A stretch of DNA of 59,007 nt. It comes from Calditrichota bacterium (GTDB lineage: Bacteria > Calditrichota > Calditrichia > Calditrichales > Calditrichaceae). The DNA lies in the NCBI GenBank assembly GCA_003854985.1, contig RQOG01000101.1, forward strand, positions 1 to 59,007. The letters are read 5' to 3'. A program made the translations under genes and the position numbers. Below the pieces are notes generated by a model that was not told where the DNA came from, searched no databases, and worked only from the letters and a program-made list of their open reading frames with translations. Below, piece after piece: positions 56,094 through 59,007 of the stretch (its first letter is position 1; every line of letters begins with the position of its first letter).

Positions 56094-57068
56094 ATGAATT
56101 TAAATGAAAATGTGCTTGTTACCGGCGGCGCCGGGTATATAGGCAGTCATACCTGTAAAGCTTTGGCCGGATATGGTTATCATCCTGTTGTTATCGATAA
56201 TCTGAGCACCGGGCATAGGGAACTGGTAAAATGGGGGCCATTCATCGAAGGTGATATCGCCGATGGGACTCTTGTTAAAAAAACAATGGAAAAATATAAT
56301 ATTTCTTCGGTAATCCACTTTGCGGCCAATGCCTATGTCGGCGAAAGTATGGAAAATCCGCGTAAATATTTTAAAAATAATGTCATTCACAGCCTCCATT
56401 TTCTGGAAAATCTGACTAGTGAAAAATATACGGTTATTTTTTCTTCATCCTGCGCTACCTATGGTCTGCCGGAAAAATTACCCTTGGATGAAACGCATCC
56501 CCAGAAGCCGATCAACCCTTACGGGGAAAGCAAGTTATTTATAGAAAAAACGTTGGAATGGTATCATCGGATTCATGGATTGAATTACATTGCCCTGCGT
56601 TATTTTAATGCCGCAGGCGCCGATCCGGATGGAGAAACCGGAGAATGGCACGATCCTGAAACTCACCTGATTCCCAATGTTTTAAAAGCCGCGCGACAAC
56701 AGACTCCCGTGGAAATTAACGGTAATGATTTTCCGACCAATGACGGCACCGCAATTCGGGATTATATCCATGTAAGCGATCTGGCTGAGGCACATGTCCT
56801 GGCTTTAGAAAAAGCGCGCAAGAATGACAACGGGCGCGCCTATAACTTAGGTAGCGGCAAGGGATACTCCATTATGGAAATCATTAAAGCGGCGGAAAAA
56901 ATATCCGGAGAAAACATTAAATTTGTTTATAAATCCCGCCGGCCGGGTGATCCGCCCGAATTAGTCGCCAGCGCAGACAGGGCAAAAGCAGATTTGGGCT
57001 GGCAGCCTAAATTCTCTGACATCGATACTATTATGGGAACCGCCTGGCAATGGATGGAAAAAAATTAA
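56094..57068 (+). CDS. galE: UDP-glucose 4-epimerase
   Basis: 324 residues. VTGGAGYIGSHTCKAL at the N terminus, FAANAYVGESMENP, FSSSCATYGLPEKLP, NPYGESKLFIEKTLEW and YFNAAGADPDGETGEWHDPE. Supplies UDP-galactose for polysaccharide. Sits between the GDP-fucose genes and two glycosyltransferases. Confidence 0.95.
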   Translation: MNLNENVLVTGGAGYIGSHTCKALAGYGYHPVVIDNLSTGHRELVKWGPFIEGDIADGTLVKKTMEKYNISSVIHFAANAYVGESMENPRKYFKNNVIHSLHFLENLTSEKYTVIFSSSCATYGLPEKLPLDETHPQKPINPYGESKLFIEKTLEWYHRIHGLNYIALRYFNAAGADPDGETGEWHDPETHLIPNVLKAARQQTPVEINGNDFPTNDGTAIRDYIHVSDLAEAHVLALEKARKNDNGRAYNLGSGKGYSIMEIIKAAEKISGENIKFVYKSRRPGDPPELVASADRAKADLGWQPKFSDIDTIMGTAWQWMEKN

Positions 57069-57086
57069 GCATTTCTTTGATGCCTG

Positions 57087-57809
57087 GTGAATAAAATAGA
57101 TTTAAACACGATAAAACTCGGTGTTGTGACGCCAATGGCCGGGGAAGAATCGACCGCCAGGCAGTTTATCGGTGCAGTGCTTGAACGTTGTCAGGGTTTT
57201 AAAAGCGTCCGGTATTATACGGTTGTGGATCGGGCCAGCGGTAAACCAACTGAAAATATTTTAAGCGAAATTGCCGCGCAGGATTCACGGATTAAAGTGG
57301 TAGTGGCGTATGAAAACCGTAATGTAGTCGACGCCTATATGCGGGGATATCAACAGGCTATAATGGAAGACTGTGACTGGATTCTGGAAATTGACGGCGG
57401 ATTCAGCCACCAGCCGGAAGATATTCCGCAGTTTTTTGAAGTTATGCAAACCGGATATGATGCGGTATTTGGATGCCGGTTTTGCGAGGGCGGAAAATTT
57501 ACGGATTCCACGAAATTCAGGTATCTGGTTAGTTTCGGCGGAACCAGGCTGATTAATTTTGCGCTGGGTACAAAGCTAAAAGATATGACCAGCGGATTTG
57601 AATTATTTAAAAAGGAAGCTTTGGAATATGTACTTGAACAGGGTATTCATTCTCAAGCGCATTTTTTTCAGACCGAGATCAAATATCATTTACGAAACCA
57701 TAAAATAACAGAATTGCCCATTCATTACAAAACCGGTAAAGCAACAGTCGGCGTGAAGGCGCTGAAAGATAGTTTTAGAAATTTATACCGGTTGTACCGA
57801 AACAAATAA
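57087..57809 (+). CDS. Family 2 glycosyltransferase
   Basis: 240 residues from GTG 57087. VVTPMAGEESTARQFI at the N terminus, ENRNVVDAYMRGYQQAI, and the metal/nucleotide-binding Asp103 in LEIDGGFSHQPED, as in dolichyl-phosphate-mannose-synthase-like GT2 enzymes, followed by GCRFCEGG and MTSGFELFKKEA. No membrane helix. The acceptor and sugar donor are unknown. The next gene starts four bases after its stop. Confidence 0.9.
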   Translation: MNKIDLNTIKLGVVTPMAGEESTARQFIGAVLERCQGFKSVRYYTVVDRASGKPTENILSEIAAQDSRIKVVVAYENRNVVDAYMRGYQQAIMEDCDWILEIDGGFSHQPEDIPQFFEVMQTGYDAVFGCRFCEGGKFTDSTKFRYLVSFGGTRLINFALGTKLKDMTSGFELFKKEALEYVLEQGIHSQAHFFQTEIKYHLRNHKITELPIHYKTGKATVGVKALKDSFRNLYRLYRNK

Positions 57810-57812
57810 TCC

Positions 57813-58823
57813 ATGGTTCAAAAAAAACACCTGATCGTCACTTCGATTTCGGCGCCCAACAAGGTTTTAAAGGACCTTGCGGAAGGAAGCCGTAAAAACG
57901 GATTTGAATTTATATTAATCGGCGATACCAAAAGTCCGGCAGATTTTTATTTGGAGTACTGCCGGTTTTATGATATCCAAAAGCAGTTGGACAGCGGACT
58001 GAGGTACGCGAAACTTTGTCCTGTCCGGCATTACGCGCGCAAAAACATAGGCTACCTGATCGCGATGCGGGAAAACGCAGAATATATCATTGAAACCGAT
58101 GATGATAATTTCCCCCTGAAAGATTTCTGGAAGGAAAGGCACTTAAGACAAAGGACCCGGAGGATCATCAATACGGGTTGGGTGAATATCTATGGTTATT
58201 TCTCTGATGATTTTATCTGGCCGCGGGGATACCCGCTGGTCTTACTACAAAACAATAAACCGGCGCTTTCCGATATAGAAGAAATTGAATGTCCTGTTCA
58301 ACAAGGTCTGGCCGATGAAAATCCGGATGTGGATGCCGTTTACCGCCTGACCTATCCGTTGCCAAAGAATTTTCGCAAAGAACAGCCGATTGCTTTAGGC
58401 AACGACGTCTGGAGCCCGTTCAATAGTCAGAATACTACCTGGTTTCCGGAAGCGTATGCACTGATGTATCTTCCGGCCTATTGTTCGTTTCGCATGACCG
58501 ATATCTGGCGCAGTTTTATCACTTTGAGAATATTACATGAAAACGACCGGAATCTTATGTTCCATAGTCCTACCGTGTGGCAGGAAAGGAATGAACATAA
58601 CCTGATGAAAGATTTTGAAGACGAAATTCCCGGGTATTTAAATAACGAGCGGATTGTAAATATTCTGAATGAAACCAAATTAAAAAAAGGTCGGGAATAT
58701 AATTCTGAAAATTTACTGACCTGTTATCAGGCGTTATGCCATCATGGCATTTTTGAAGAAAAAGAACTGGAATTACTAAATGCCTGGATTGAGGATATTA
58801 ACGAAATAAAAAAATCAACGTGA
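57813..58823 (+). CDS. STELLO/DUF288-like glycosyltransferase
   Basis: 336 residues. TSISAPNKVLKDLAEG, LIGDTKSPADFYLEYC, CPVRHYARKNIGYLIAMREN and ETDDDNFP (Asp96-98) are the recognisable STELLO/DUF288 motifs; the rest is IW-rich. In plants STELLO proteins act with cellulose synthase in the Golgi; bacterial members are uncharacterised but appear beside glycan genes, as here. The DDD motif suggests a metal-dependent nucleotide-sugar transferase. Last gene in the window. Confidence 0.85.
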   Translation: MVQKKHLIVTSISAPNKVLKDLAEGSRKNGFEFILIGDTKSPADFYLEYCRFYDIQKQLDSGLRYAKLCPVRHYARKNIGYLIAMRENAEYIIETDDDNFPLKDFWKERHLRQRTRRIINTGWVNIYGYFSDDFIWPRGYPLVLLQNNKPALSDIEEIECPVQQGLADENPDVDAVYRLTYPLPKNFRKEQPIALGNDVWSPFNSQNTTWFPEAYALMYLPAYCSFRMTDIWRSFITLRILHENDRNLMFHSPTVWQERNEHNLMKDFEDEIPGYLNNERIVNILNETKLKKGREYNSENLLTCYQALCHHGIFEEKELELLNAWIEDINEIKKST

Positions 58824-58832
58824 GACGTTGAT
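58808..58832 (-). terminator. Rho-independent terminator facing the minus strand
   Basis: ATCAACG (58814-58820), loop TGAGA, CGTTGAT (58826-58832), with seven A at 58808-58814 that become a U run only when read on the minus strand. It overlaps the end of the STELLO-like gene and implies a minus-strand gene to the right of the window. Confidence 0.6.
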
Positions 58833-58862
58833 CTGTGGTTTAAATATGGCTAACCCAACCCC

Positions 58863-58900
58863 CTTACCCCTTCCCTAACAGATTAGGGAAGGGGCGTAAG
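58863..58900. repeat. Long GC-rich hairpin in the terminal non-coding stretch
   Basis: A 16-base arm (58863-58878) and an 18-base arm (58883-58900), identical apart from two extra bases, with a CAGA loop. It is preceded by CTAACCCAACCCCC. The last 107 bases hold no gene. The look is that of a mobile-element remnant or MITE-like repeat. Confidence 0.5.
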
Positions 58901-59007
58901 AAATATGGTGTGCTAAGATCTCCGAACGGGGATGGGTCAGAGAGATGCCAGAATGCAATAGATGGCAATTCATTAAGCCATGAGGATCAAAAGCGGAACA
59001 TAAAAGT

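Overview
The window looks like a chromosomal segment of a Gram-negative bacterium of the FCB superphylum. A Calditrichota-, KSB1- or Ignavibacteriota-like lineage is my best guess. An outer membrane is implied by lpxB and a LolA-like carrier. Type IX secretion is suggested by a PorZ-like propeller with a FlgD/T9SS-type C-terminal domain and by a SUMF1-type lipoprotein. The 'two-component regulator' beta-propellers, fused RibBA and AT-rich spacers also fit. This placement rests on gene content only. No rRNA or tRNA gene was recognised.

Layout. (1) 1-5251: an incomplete ten-blade sensor propeller on the minus strand that runs off the window, a gap holding a candidate 263-bp miniature transposon-like element, then PilZ, a small unknown ORF, a SUMF1-like lipoprotein and a MEMO-family protein. 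(2) 5317-7211: a LemA/TPM cluster. (3) 7293-18063: lpxB, a methyltransferase, a CoA-type Nudix hydrolase, the riboflavin operon ribD-ribE-ribBA-ribH, the PorZ-like protein, recN, and an unknown gene closed by a strong terminator. (4) 18156-20340: an Mrp/ApbC iron-sulfur carrier, then a solitary cas6 with no other cas gene and no CRISPR array. (5) 20528-29150: a TPP II-like subtilase, mannose-family PTS parts IIC-IID-HPr-EI (no IIA or IIB), a bifunctional Pgi/Pmi and metK. (6) 29401-40249: a DUF4105 membrane protein, tandem UspA, uvrA, plsY, gcvT, comB, ftsK and lolA.

(7) 40275-58823 is the most distinctive part, a glycan/exopolysaccharide region. It starts with a PHP-type phosphotyrosine phosphatase and a Wzc-like tyrosine autokinase with a tyrosine-rich tail. 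Two UDP-sugar dehydrogenases follow. Next come a small RHH-like protein, a PHP phosphoesterase, an alkaline-phosphatase-superfamily enzyme, a NusG/RfaH/UpxY-like factor, a small membrane protein and an SLC13/RCK transporter that appears to start at CTG. On the opposite strand lie cysC and sat, which make PAPS. The block ends with gmd, fcl, galE, a family 2 glycosyltransferase and a STELLO/DUF288-like glycosyltransferase. Together these would supply GDP-fucose, UDP-hexuronates and PAPS, suggesting a fucosylated and possibly sulfated surface polysaccharide whose export is controlled by tyrosine phosphorylation. No sulfate-reduction gene is visible here.

The main points of interest are the orphan cas6 lacking canonical catalytic residues, sulfate activation embedded in the glycan locus with the RHH/PHP/AlkP group, the CTG start, the MITE-like element, and palindromic or inverted-repeat elements around gmd, fcl and sat.
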